A DNA stretch of 8,251 nt from SZUA-146 sp963922815. Lineage in GTDB: Bacteria > Pseudomonadota > Gammaproteobacteria > Steroidobacterales > SZUA-146. The translations under genes were made by a program, and so were the position numbers. Of this stretch, positions 1 to 5,781 are shown piece by piece. Numbering within the stretch: position 1 is the first letter of the stretch; the number at the start of each line of letters is the position of its first letter. Below the pieces are notes generated by a model. It was not told the origin of the DNA and did not search any database. It was given only the letters and a program-made list of their open reading frames with translations. The stretch is from assembly GCA_963922815.1 (NCBI GenBank), contig CAWUKD010000155.1, positions 1 through 8,251 on the forward strand. Direction: 5' to 3'.

Positions 1-206
1 ATCAGCAGGTACAGCACAACCAGCGGCATAAAGGCGTACAGGTCGGCTGATTTCAGTAGCGCGGGTAATGCGACGCTTGAGGAGGCGGCGTGCCACATCA
101 GGTAGGCGCAAAACGGTAAGATGACCGGAACAAGGAAGAGCACGAATCCAAAGCGTTTTAGATTCAATTTTAAAGGATCTTTGATAATGTGGGCGGTGTG
201 GCTCAT
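1..206 (-). CDS. Membrane protein, N-terminal part; possibly AlkB-type alkane monooxygenase (partial, runs off left edge)
   Basis: The minus strand opens at an ATG at 204-206 and stays open to the window edge, giving 68 residues. The first ~18 residues are polar and basic (MSHTAHIIKDPLKLNLKRFG). A hydrophobic helix follows (FVLFLVPVILPFCAYLMW, about residues 21-38), then a short loop, then the start of a second helix (YAFMPLVVLYLL). A basic cytoplasmic start followed by paired helices, with the second reading like the 'PL.V...IPLLD' region, resembles the N-terminus of AlkB-family integral-membrane di-iron hydroxylases. The diagnostic histidine boxes would lie outside the window. A divergent GntR-type regulator is a known arrangement beside alkB2 in Alcanivorax, which adds weak support. 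Other multi-pass proteins, including permeases and fatty-acid desaturases, are not excluded. I am confident that it is a membrane protein and only moderately confident about AlkB. Confidence 0.5.
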   Translation of the reverse strand, partial: MSHTAHIIKDPLKLNLKRFGFVLFLVPVILPFCAYLMWHAASSSVALPALLKSADLYAFMPLVVLYLL

Positions 207-231
207 GGCGGGCTCGCTGTATGAATGTAGT

Positions 232-259
232 TTGTCAACAAGTAGGATTGTAGGACAAT
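232..259. promoter_or_regulatory. Paired dyads, probable GntR/FadR-family operators in the divergent intergenic region
   Basis: Two related palindromes lie between the divergent start codons. TTGTCAACAA is at 232-241 and the perfect dyad ATTGT-AGG-ACAAT is at 247-259. The second matches the FadR-subfamily consensus TNGTNNNACNA exactly; the first is the same arms with a 2-base spacer. Their centres are about 16-17 bp apart. The downstream dyad covers the AGGA (252-255) that would serve the regulator's own ATG at 266, so autoregulation is plausible. The same block lies just upstream of the leftward membrane-protein gene. Binding by the adjacent regulator is inferred. Confidence 0.55.
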
Positions 260-265
260 TTAATC

Positions 266-940
266 ATGATCAACGAAGTCTCGCAAGCAGCGACGTTTGA
301 GCCGTCGCCGGGTTTGGCCGATCAGATCGCCGATCACGTACAAAAACAGATAGTTAGCGGTGAACTGCGACCCGGTGAGCGAATCGCCGAAGCGCACATC
401 ACGCGCGAACTTGGCGTAAGTCGCGGCCCGGTCCGTGAGTCTATGAGGCTGCTCTCGCGTCGCCACCTGGTGGAGTTGTTGCCCCGAAAAGGGGCTCGAG
501 TCAGTGATTTTGGCGTTGATGATGTCAATGCGCTCTACGATCTGCAGAACGCGCTTCTGTTGCTGTTGGTGCGAAAAATCAGCGAGTGCTGGAAACCTGA
601 GGATCTCGGGCGCTTTTCCAGTTTGCTCAGCGGGTTGTCAGAGGCCGCCGGTGAAGGGGATACCCTGGGCGTGATCGCCGGATCGTTTGAGTTTCAGCGT
701 GCCGCCTGCGATCTGGTCAACAACACGTACCTGACAGCGGCGGTGGTCGATTTGCAGCCCAGCTTCAGCCGCGCTTATTATCGCGCCCTGGCCATTGGCA
801 AGCAGGAAATGAAGGGGTTGGCCAACTTCATCAATGAGCTCATTTCACATATCGTCGAGAACGACGTGGCAGCGGGAGAAGAATTGATCATCCGCTTTTC
901 TGAACGACAGCGTCAGCTCGTTCTGGCGACGTTTGAATAA
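266..940 (+). CDS. GntR-family transcriptional regulator, FadR/FCD subfamily
   Basis: This 224-residue protein has the length and layout of an FCD-type GntR regulator. The winged helix-turn-helix spans about residues 17-80, with the typical 'I.SGEL.PGERI.E..I...LGVSRGPVRE..R.L' pattern, the recognition helix near 52-64 and the wing at LLPRKGARV (71-79). The all-helical effector domain runs from about 85 to 215. Most FCD proteins bind a metal through Asp and three His, but here the 'D..FH' position reads SFEFQ (140-144) and the two C-terminal His positions carry non-His residues, so metal binding looks lost. The ATG at 266 has an AGGA about 10 bases upstream, inside a predicted operator. It is divergent from the membrane-protein gene at 1-206 and is likely its local regulator as well as its own. 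The effector cannot be read from sequence; an acyl or alkane-derived ligand is only a guess. Confidence 0.9.
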   Translation: MINEVSQAATFEPSPGLADQIADHVQKQIVSGELRPGERIAEAHITRELGVSRGPVRESMRLLSRRHLVELLPRKGARVSDFGVDDVNALYDLQNALLLLLVRKISECWKPEDLGRFSSLLSGLSEAAGEGDTLGVIAGSFEFQRAACDLVNNTYLTAAVVDLQPSFSRAYYRALAIGKQEMKGLANFINELISHIVENDVAAGEELIIRFSERQRQLVLATFE

Positions 941-972
941 TCTGAACGCCCTCCAGTTTGCTATACAACGGC

Positions 973-1023
973 CGATAACAGGGGTATCGTTTGGCGGTCG
1001 GTCCCGGTGTCCCGGGAACCGAC
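973..1023 (+). promoter_or_regulatory. Two hairpins between the GntR gene and the next gene; the second is strong and sits just ahead of the ribosome site
   Basis: A weak dyad CGATA-ACAGGGG-TATCG lies at 973-989. A much stronger hairpin follows: GTCGGTCCCGG (997-1007), a 4-base loop, then CCGGGAACCGAC (1012-1023), giving 11 pairs with one bulged A. It ends 7 bases before the AGGA at 1031-1034. No T-run follows, so it is a poor intrinsic terminator. It may be a leader structure for the downstream gene or a rho-type transcript end for the GntR gene. A TATACA at 962-967 could be a -10 box, but I see no good -35. Confidence 0.4.
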
Positions 1024-1042
1024 GAATTGCAGGAATTTCTAC

Positions 1043-1558
1043 ATGTCCAAAGTTGATGCTATGAGTTTACCGTTACGCGACGAGTCGCGAGAAATTACCG
1101 AAAACCAGGTTGTCGACTGGCTCGTTCAAAGTCAGGTGTTTTCCAATCTGTCAGCGTCTGATTTGCGCCCGCTGCTGCAAAACATCCGCATTATGAATTT
1201 CAAACCCATGGATGAGGTGATCGTCAAAGATCGCTATTCCGCCGCGCTTTATATCGTAACGGCGGGCCGATTCATGGTGTTGCGCCCGGAGAACTCCGTA
1301 GTTCATCCAGCGACAACGGCAGATGACCTGATGGAGCTTGACACGTTTACCAAAGGGCACTGCTTTGGTGAGTACTCGCTCATTGACAGCAAGCCGGCTT
1401 CGGCCTCTGTCGTGGCGGCGGAGCGATCGCAGGCGGTGCAGATTCCACGCATGGCCTTTGAGGCTACGATGCTCGCAGACTACCGGGTTGCAAAGACGGT
1501 CTATCACAATTTGCTGCTTCTGCTCACCGCCCGTTTGCGGCGCGGCCTGCAGGTCTGA
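1043..1558 (+). CDS. Stand-alone cyclic-nucleotide-binding-fold protein (Crp/cNMP domain, no DNA-binding domain)
   Basis: This 171-residue protein has a cNMP-binding-type beta-barrel at about residues 33-140, opening with 'VFSNLSASDLRPLL'. The phosphate-binding cassette is recognisable as FGEYSLIDSKPASASVVAAE (108-127), and a C-terminal helix follows (about 143-168). No helix-turn-helix, kinase or channel domain follows, so any output must go through a partner. The conserved GE pair is present (109-110). The cassette arginine that holds the cyclic phosphate in PKA and CRP is replaced: PKA's PRAA-type position reads PASA, with Ala119. Cyclic-nucleotide binding is therefore doubtful, and the fold may act as a protein-interaction module. 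I chose the ATG at 1043 because AGGA lies at 1031-1034, 8 bases upstream. An in-frame GTG at 1007 falls inside a stable hairpin and is unlikely. The gene lies 102 bases after the GntR gene on the same strand and converges on the coiled-coil gene. Confidence 0.8.
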   Translation: MSKVDAMSLPLRDESREITENQVVDWLVQSQVFSNLSASDLRPLLQNIRIMNFKPMDEVIVKDRYSAALYIVTAGRFMVLRPENSVVHPATTADDLMELDTFTKGHCFGEYSLIDSKPASASVVAAERSQAVQIPRMAFEATMLADYRVAKTVYHNLLLLLTARLRRGLQV

Positions 1559-1724
1559 TTGCACCAGGCGTTTCCTCGATCCGACCGACGTTACCGCGGA
1601 TTGTGTTGGCAGTGCGGAGTCACACGACGCTTCCTGAGTCGGTATCCCAGAACCGATGAAAGTCCACGAGCGCCGCTGTGCTCGAAGCCTGTTCGCACCG
1701 GACATGCGAAAACGAATTAAACGC

Positions 1725-4700
1725 TCAGGACTTGCCTGGTTTTACAGGTTGCTTCAGCACCGGGATAGCGGTACTCGCAGACGTACCGGTTCCGGACAGC
1801 GGTTGACCCAGCGTTGGAATGTTCTGCGACGACTTGCCTTCCGATACTTTTTGGGTGAGTACCGGAACGTTACTGTCGACGGGTAGCTTGGTTCGCTGTT
1901 CCGAAAGTTCCGTTCGCAGACGCTGGTTGGCTTTTTGCTGTTCGCGCAGAGCCGTATTCAATGACTGTTCAATCGCGGCGTAATGCTGCTGCTGTTCGGC
2001 GAGTTCGGCCAACGCGTCGTTATGATATTGCCGGTTCGCATCGCGCTCGGATCTGATGTGCTCAAGTGCGCGTCTGGTTTCCTCAAGTTCACGCTGTTGT
2101 TCTTCTACATCGAGCCTGGCCTGTTTCAGTGACTGTTCATCCTGTTGTCTTGCTGATTCGGCGTCGGCCAGCTGTGCCTCACGTTCACGCAGCTCATCCT
2201 CGGCGTTCTTTCGGGCGGCCTGCGCGGTCTGAAGCTCGGTATCTGTTTCGAGCCACGCTTCCTCGGCGTCCGTAATCTTTTGCCGGGCCGCTTCGAGCTC
2301 GATATGCGATGACTCCAGTTCATTCTTAATCTTGCCGAGTTCGCTCGATTGAGCCGCGAGCTGCTGACTGGCGTCATCCAGCTGACTCTGCAGAGTATCG
2401 AGCTGCCGGCGTTGTTCCTGCTGGTTCTGTTCGCTGACCTGTGATTGGGATTGCAGCTCGCCCTGAAGAGATTCGAGTGCCGCCGTATGACGGTCCCGCT
2501 CCACCTGATGCGCTTCACGCTGGGCGTTGAGTTCCTCTTCGAGCCGGCCAAACTGTTCCTGAAATTCATCCTGAAGGCGTTTTCTTTCTACGTCATGCTG
2601 TTCTTCCATGACGGTTGTCGCAATGGAATATTCTTCAATCGTTTCGGAGAGCTTCGAAGCGTGTTCTTCAGCAAGTTGTTCCCGTTCCGAGGATCGTTCG
2701 GCATCGACCTGTGACAGCGACTCGAGGTGCGCGGCGTTAAGTTGCGCAACGCTGTTCGTATGCGCGCTTTCGATGTCGTCTATGCGCGCAGCGTGATCAA
2801 GCGCGAGCTGATCGAGGCTTTCCGTATGGCGCTTTTCAAGCTCGCCAATGTTGGTCTGGTGGGCGAGACGCAGCGCTTCAAGTTCATTCGTGCGTTCCTC
2901 AACCTCAGCCAGAAGCAGATCGTGTGCGTCACGCAGTTCTTTGTGACCCGCTTCGTGAGACTCGCGTTCCTGCGCAAGCTGTGCTTCGCGGTCCTCGGCC
3001 AGCGCCGATAAACTGGCGCGGGCTGCGCGCAGTTCCTCCAGTTCGCCGAGCAGTTCCTGCTGCTGACTGGACGCGGCGTCAAGCTGTTCCTGCATATGGC
3101 GCTGCTGCTGGTCAAAATCTGCCGATCGTCGTTCGCCTGTAGTATTAAGTTCCGCAATCTGGCTCTTGAGCGCCTGCTGTTCGGCAGACAGCTCGCTGTT
3201 GCTCGCGTCTGACTGTTCCAGAATGCTGACCACCGCAGCGCCCTTGCGTAGCAGGGCAGCCAGTTTCAATTCGGTCGAGCCGTCGGGCGAATCCGCGTGA
3301 GAGAGCTCACCTGATGCGGAATCCTCAGCGGCGCCGCGCTCGGCTAACGCCTGGTCGACCAGCTGTTCCATCGACAGAAATACGTCATGCACATCCAGCA
3401 GTTCGGCTTCCAGCTCTTCTATCGTGTTTGATTTCAGTGCAAGCTCTTCCTGCCACCGCTGTCGGTCTGCCTCAAGTGTCTGCAGCGCGCCGTGCTGATC
3501 ATCGATCGCGCGGTGCTGGTGCTGACTGTGTTCGGTCAACGCGTCTATCTGAACTTGCTGCGCAGTAATTAGGGTTTCGAGTTCGGCGAATTCTTCCCGG
3601 GCCTGGTTCAGTTCACTCTGCAAGTTTTCGTGCCTGGCCAGCTGCTCTTCGAGAGACTGAATTTCCTGTTTGAAGCTGGCGGTGCGGGACTGATACTCGC
3701 TGACACTGTCTCGCAGCATGTCGATCAGGCGGTTTTTACTGGACAAATCATCGCGGTAGGTTTGCAGGCTGTTGTCCCAGGTTGCCAGGCGCTTTTCTAC
3801 TTCCTCGGCGGCTTTCAGTTGCTCACCAAGCCCCGTGATTTTCTGATGCTCTTCCTCAATGGTAGAGAGTAAATCTTCAATTTCGACATTCTGTGCAATG
3901 ACCTGGCGCTTTTCATCAGCGAGCTGTTCCTGCCAGCTGTGAATCTGTTTATTTTTCTCGCCAATCTTGTGCACCATGTCGGCGAGGTCTTCGCGTAACA
4001 GTTCGACGCTTTCGGTCAGTGCCGTATTCTGTTCCCGTAGCTCCGTATTTTCATCCGTCTGCTGCTGGTACTCCTCGCGTAACGACTTTTCGTTTCGGGC
4101 AAGGGAGTCGTACTGTTCCTGCACGGTTTTCAGCGTTTGCTGTTCGCGATCGAAATTGCTTCGGGTCTCGGCTAATTGCGTAAACGTGTGTTCGAGCTCT
4201 GCCTGACGATTCTGCAGGTCATCACGGGTTGCACTGGCCTGTTCCTCGAGTTCGGCAATGTGCTGGCCGGCTTCCTCCAGTTTCTGTGTGAGTGAGCGAT
4301 TCTCAGTCGTTACGTCGTGTGCTTTCTCTTCGGCCGCGTCGCGCTCACGCGCTACGGTGTTCAGATCAAGCGTAATCTGGCCAAGGTCTTCTTCAAGCGA
4401 GTCTGCCTCCGAAGCACGCGCCTGGGCCTGATTGAACAGCGTGTGCAATTCGCCGAGCTCGGATACGTACTCGTCGCGTGCGGTCGAGACTTTTTCAAGA
4501 TCCTGGCGCAGAGCATCGCGCTCTTGCTCCAGATCATCGGCTGACCGGGCGCGCTCCTGTACGCTGTCGAATTCCCGGGCCAGTGCAGCCAGCTGGTCGG
4601 TCAGCGAGCGATTGGTTTCACCGAGCTCTTCGTGCCGCAGGTCGAGCGCGTCAAGCTGCTGTTTGTGCTGTGTGCCAAGCGCAACCTGTTCCTCGAGGTG

Positions 4701-5657
4701 CGCGACCTGTTCAACGAGCTTTGAGCGGGATTGTTCGAGCTCTGTGATGATCTGATTGCCAGCGTCAAGATCGCCCTGCGCTGAACTTAACCGCTTTTCA
4801 AGATCTTCAATGCTGCTGTGAGCGGCTTCGAGCTGTTGCTGCTGCCGGAGGCCAGTGGTTTGTGCCTCTTCAAACTGGTTGCGCCACTGATCAGCTTGCG
4901 CGGTCAGCGAATCGATGGATTGATTCGACGCGTAAAGCTGTTCGGATAAGGCCTGTTGATGCTCGGCTTTTTCGTCTTCATAGCGAACAAGCTGCTCTTC
5001 CTGGGTTCGACTCAGCGCGTCGTAGCGCAGTTCGCCCTGCGTGAGTTCTTCTCGGAGTTCGTCAATGGTCTGCTCAAGCAGGGTCAGGCGTTCTCTCGAC
5101 TCATTGAGTTCCAGCTCGCGGCTTTGCAGCTGTTCGCTCAACGCGTTGACTTCGTCGACGTGAGCGGACGTATCCGTATCAAGCAGCTGCCGGGTCTCGT
5201 GCAGCTCTCTTTTTACTTTGACCAGTTCGTCCGCGTCGGCGCTGCTGGTAAGAGCGGGTGGCTGGCGAACTTCGACCGGTGTGTCTGCCGAGGCGATGTG
5301 CTGCGGGGTCCGGGACGGCTGTAAAGACCGTAAACCGAGCACGCCCAGCGCAACGGCGGCAAGGAGAATGGCGAGCTGCCGGAGCTGACCACCATCGATG
5401 TTCGAAAACCATGACGCTGATGGTTGCGCGCGGTCGACCGCCAAGGGGTCGGGCGGGGTGCCAAGAGAGCGGTCGAGTTTCAGCGCCAAATCAGGCGAAG
5501 ACGGCTCGGTGGCGGTTGGAGACGAGGTGTCGGGTGTATACAGTGTCGGTTGGGCGGGGCCTTGAGAAGCGGTCGGGGTCGGGGCTGTTTGCACCAGCGC
5601 ATAGAAGAGGCCGCCAAAGACCAGGGCGAATAGACCCAATAAACCCAATGTTCGCAT
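1725..5657 (-). CDS. Giant membrane-anchored coiled-coil protein of unknown function
   Basis: I do not recognise a family for this 1310-residue protein. Helix 1 (LGLLGLFALVFGGLFYALV, residues 4-22) is followed by a Pro/Thr/Ser-rich segment (24-88) and helix 2 (92-109), with arginines flanking both membrane faces (R2, R110, R116). This predicts a hairpin anchor, a short periplasmic loop and a cytoplasmic body. Coiled coil rich in Glu, Gln, Leu and Ala runs from about 141 to 1257, broken at 775-795 by a Gly/Ser/Asp linker. An 11-residue repeat array lies at 897-1049. A disordered tail (1258-1310) carries three VPVLTQ/IPTLGQ-like motifs. I see no cysteine and no Walker or ABC motifs, so it is not SMC or a Rad50-type ATPase despite likely similarity hits. 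An AGG 5 bases before the ATG supports the start. It is divergent from the helicase. A scaffold or cytoskeletal role is inferred from shape only. Confidence 0.88.
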   Translation of the reverse strand: MRTLGLLGLFALVFGGLFYALVQTAPTPTASQGPAQPTLYTPDTSSPTATEPSSPDLALKLDRSLGTPPDPLAVDRAQPSASWFSNIDGGQLRQLAILLAAVALGVLGLRSLQPSRTPQHIASADTPVEVRQPPALTSSADADELVKVKRELHETRQLLDTDTSAHVDEVNALSEQLQSRELELNESRERLTLLEQTIDELREELTQGELRYDALSRTQEEQLVRYEDEKAEHQQALSEQLYASNQSIDSLTAQADQWRNQFEEAQTTGLRQQQQLEAAHSSIEDLEKRLSSAQGDLDAGNQIITELEQSRSKLVEQVAHLEEQVALGTQHKQQLDALDLRHEELGETNRSLTDQLAALAREFDSVQERARSADDLEQERDALRQDLEKVSTARDEYVSELGELHTLFNQAQARASEADSLEEDLGQITLDLNTVARERDAAEEKAHDVTTENRSLTQKLEEAGQHIAELEEQASATRDDLQNRQAELEHTFTQLAETRSNFDREQQTLKTVQEQYDSLARNEKSLREEYQQQTDENTELREQNTALTESVELLREDLADMVHKIGEKNKQIHSWQEQLADEKRQVIAQNVEIEDLLSTIEEEHQKITGLGEQLKAAEEVEKRLATWDNSLQTYRDDLSSKNRLIDMLRDSVSEYQSRTASFKQEIQSLEEQLARHENLQSELNQAREEFAELETLITAQQVQIDALTEHSQHQHRAIDDQHGALQTLEADRQRWQEELALKSNTIEELEAELLDVHDVFLSMEQLVDQALAERGAAEDSASGELSHADSPDGSTELKLAALLRKGAAVVSILEQSDASNSELSAEQQALKSQIAELNTTGERRSADFDQQQRHMQEQLDAASSQQQELLGELEELRAARASLSALAEDREAQLAQERESHEAGHKELRDAHDLLLAEVEERTNELEALRLAHQTNIGELEKRHTESLDQLALDHAARIDDIESAHTNSVAQLNAAHLESLSQVDAERSSEREQLAEEHASKLSETIEEYSIATTVMEEQHDVERKRLQDEFQEQFGRLEEELNAQREAHQVERDRHTAALESLQGELQSQSQVSEQNQQEQRRQLDTLQSQLDDASQQLAAQSSELGKIKNELESSHIELEAARQKITDAEEAWLETDTELQTAQAARKNAEDELREREAQLADAESARQQDEQSLKQARLDVEEQQRELEETRRALEHIRSERDANRQYHNDALAELAEQQQHYAAIEQSLNTALREQQKANQRLRTELSEQRTKLPVDSNVPVLTQKVSEGKSSQNIPTLGQPLSGTGTSASTAIPVLKQPVKPGKS
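1749..1868 (-). repeat. Three copies of a [VI]P[VT]LxQ motif in the disordered C-terminal tail
   Basis: Within the coiled-coil protein's tail, VPVLTQ (residues 1264-1269, bases 1851-1868), IPTLGQ (1280-1285, bases 1803-1820) and IPVLKQ (1298-1303, bases 1749-1766) share the pattern hydrophobic-Pro-x-Leu-x-Gln. They are spaced 16 and 18 residues apart by Ser/Gly/Thr/Lys-rich linker. Conserved short blocks in otherwise low-complexity sequence look like binding motifs for a partner protein; the partner is unknown. Confidence 0.75.
2511..2969 (-). repeat. Array of 11-residue (hendecad) units with recurring core histidine
   Basis: Residues 897-1049 of the coiled-coil protein split into 14 consecutive units, 13 of exactly 11 residues and one of 10 (919-928). 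The pattern is [LIVM]-x3-H-x3-[LIV]-x2, for example LEKRHTESLDQ, LALDHAARIDD and IESAHTNSVAQ. Five units in a row (929-983, bases 2709-2873) fit it fully. Nine of 14 units have His at the fifth position: 901, 912, 933, 944, 955, 966, 977, 999 and 1021. The 4-4-3 spacing is that of hendecad coiled coils, which form nearly straight rods, and it places His in a core position. The DNA copies have diverged, so this is a protein-level repeat. Confidence 0.8.
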
Positions 5658-5781
5658 GTTTACCTGCGTGTTATTAGTGTGGCGCTTTGTACCCGCGCCG
5701 CCCGATTATGACACTGCGTGCGCGTATTCACTACTGATTAGAGTACTGGATAAGTATACAGTCATCCGATATAGTTTTGTC
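5658..5781. promoter_or_regulatory. Shared head-to-head promoter region between coiled-coil and helicase genes
   Basis: These 124 bases separate the two divergent start codons. The palindrome GTATAC at 5754-5759 offers a -10-like box on each strand: TATACA at 5755-5760 (plus) and TATACT read from 5758 to 5753 (minus). The minus box has TGACAA 18 bases upstream. A second plus-strand candidate pairs TGGATA (5747-5752) with TATAGT (5770-5775) at 17-base spacing, which would make the helicase transcript nearly leaderless. These are weak matches judged by eye. Confidence 0.3.

Noticed and set aside
1007..1042. GTG start 12 codons upstream for the cyclic-nucleotide-fold gene
   Set aside because: It lies within a strong hairpin and has no ribosome site, while ATG 1043 has AGGA 8 bases upstream.
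1151..1705. Open frame of 184 codons on the minus strand opposite the cyclic-nucleotide-fold gene
   Set aside because: The plus-strand frame has a clear domain and ribosome site; the opposite frame has no recognisable domain and is a shadow.
1559..1724. Bidirectional terminator between the convergent genes
   Set aside because: Only 3-4 base-pair stems are visible by eye and no adjacent T-run was found, so no terminator is called.
2126..3157. Open frames of up to about 150 codons overlapping the coiled-coil gene in other frames
   Set aside because: Their composition is that of frame-shifted coil codons, and they lack recognisable motifs or good ribosome sites.
1725..5657. SMC/Rad50-type chromosome ATPase
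   Set aside because: No Walker A, Walker B or ABC signature at either end, and two N-terminal membrane helices instead of a head domain. Similarity would only reflect coil composition.
5656..5781. Helicase reading frame extended 42 residues upstream to an ATG at 5656
   Set aside because: The extension overlaps the coiled-coil start codon, has no helicase-like sequence, and the ATG at 5782 places the Q motif at the usual distance from the N-terminus.
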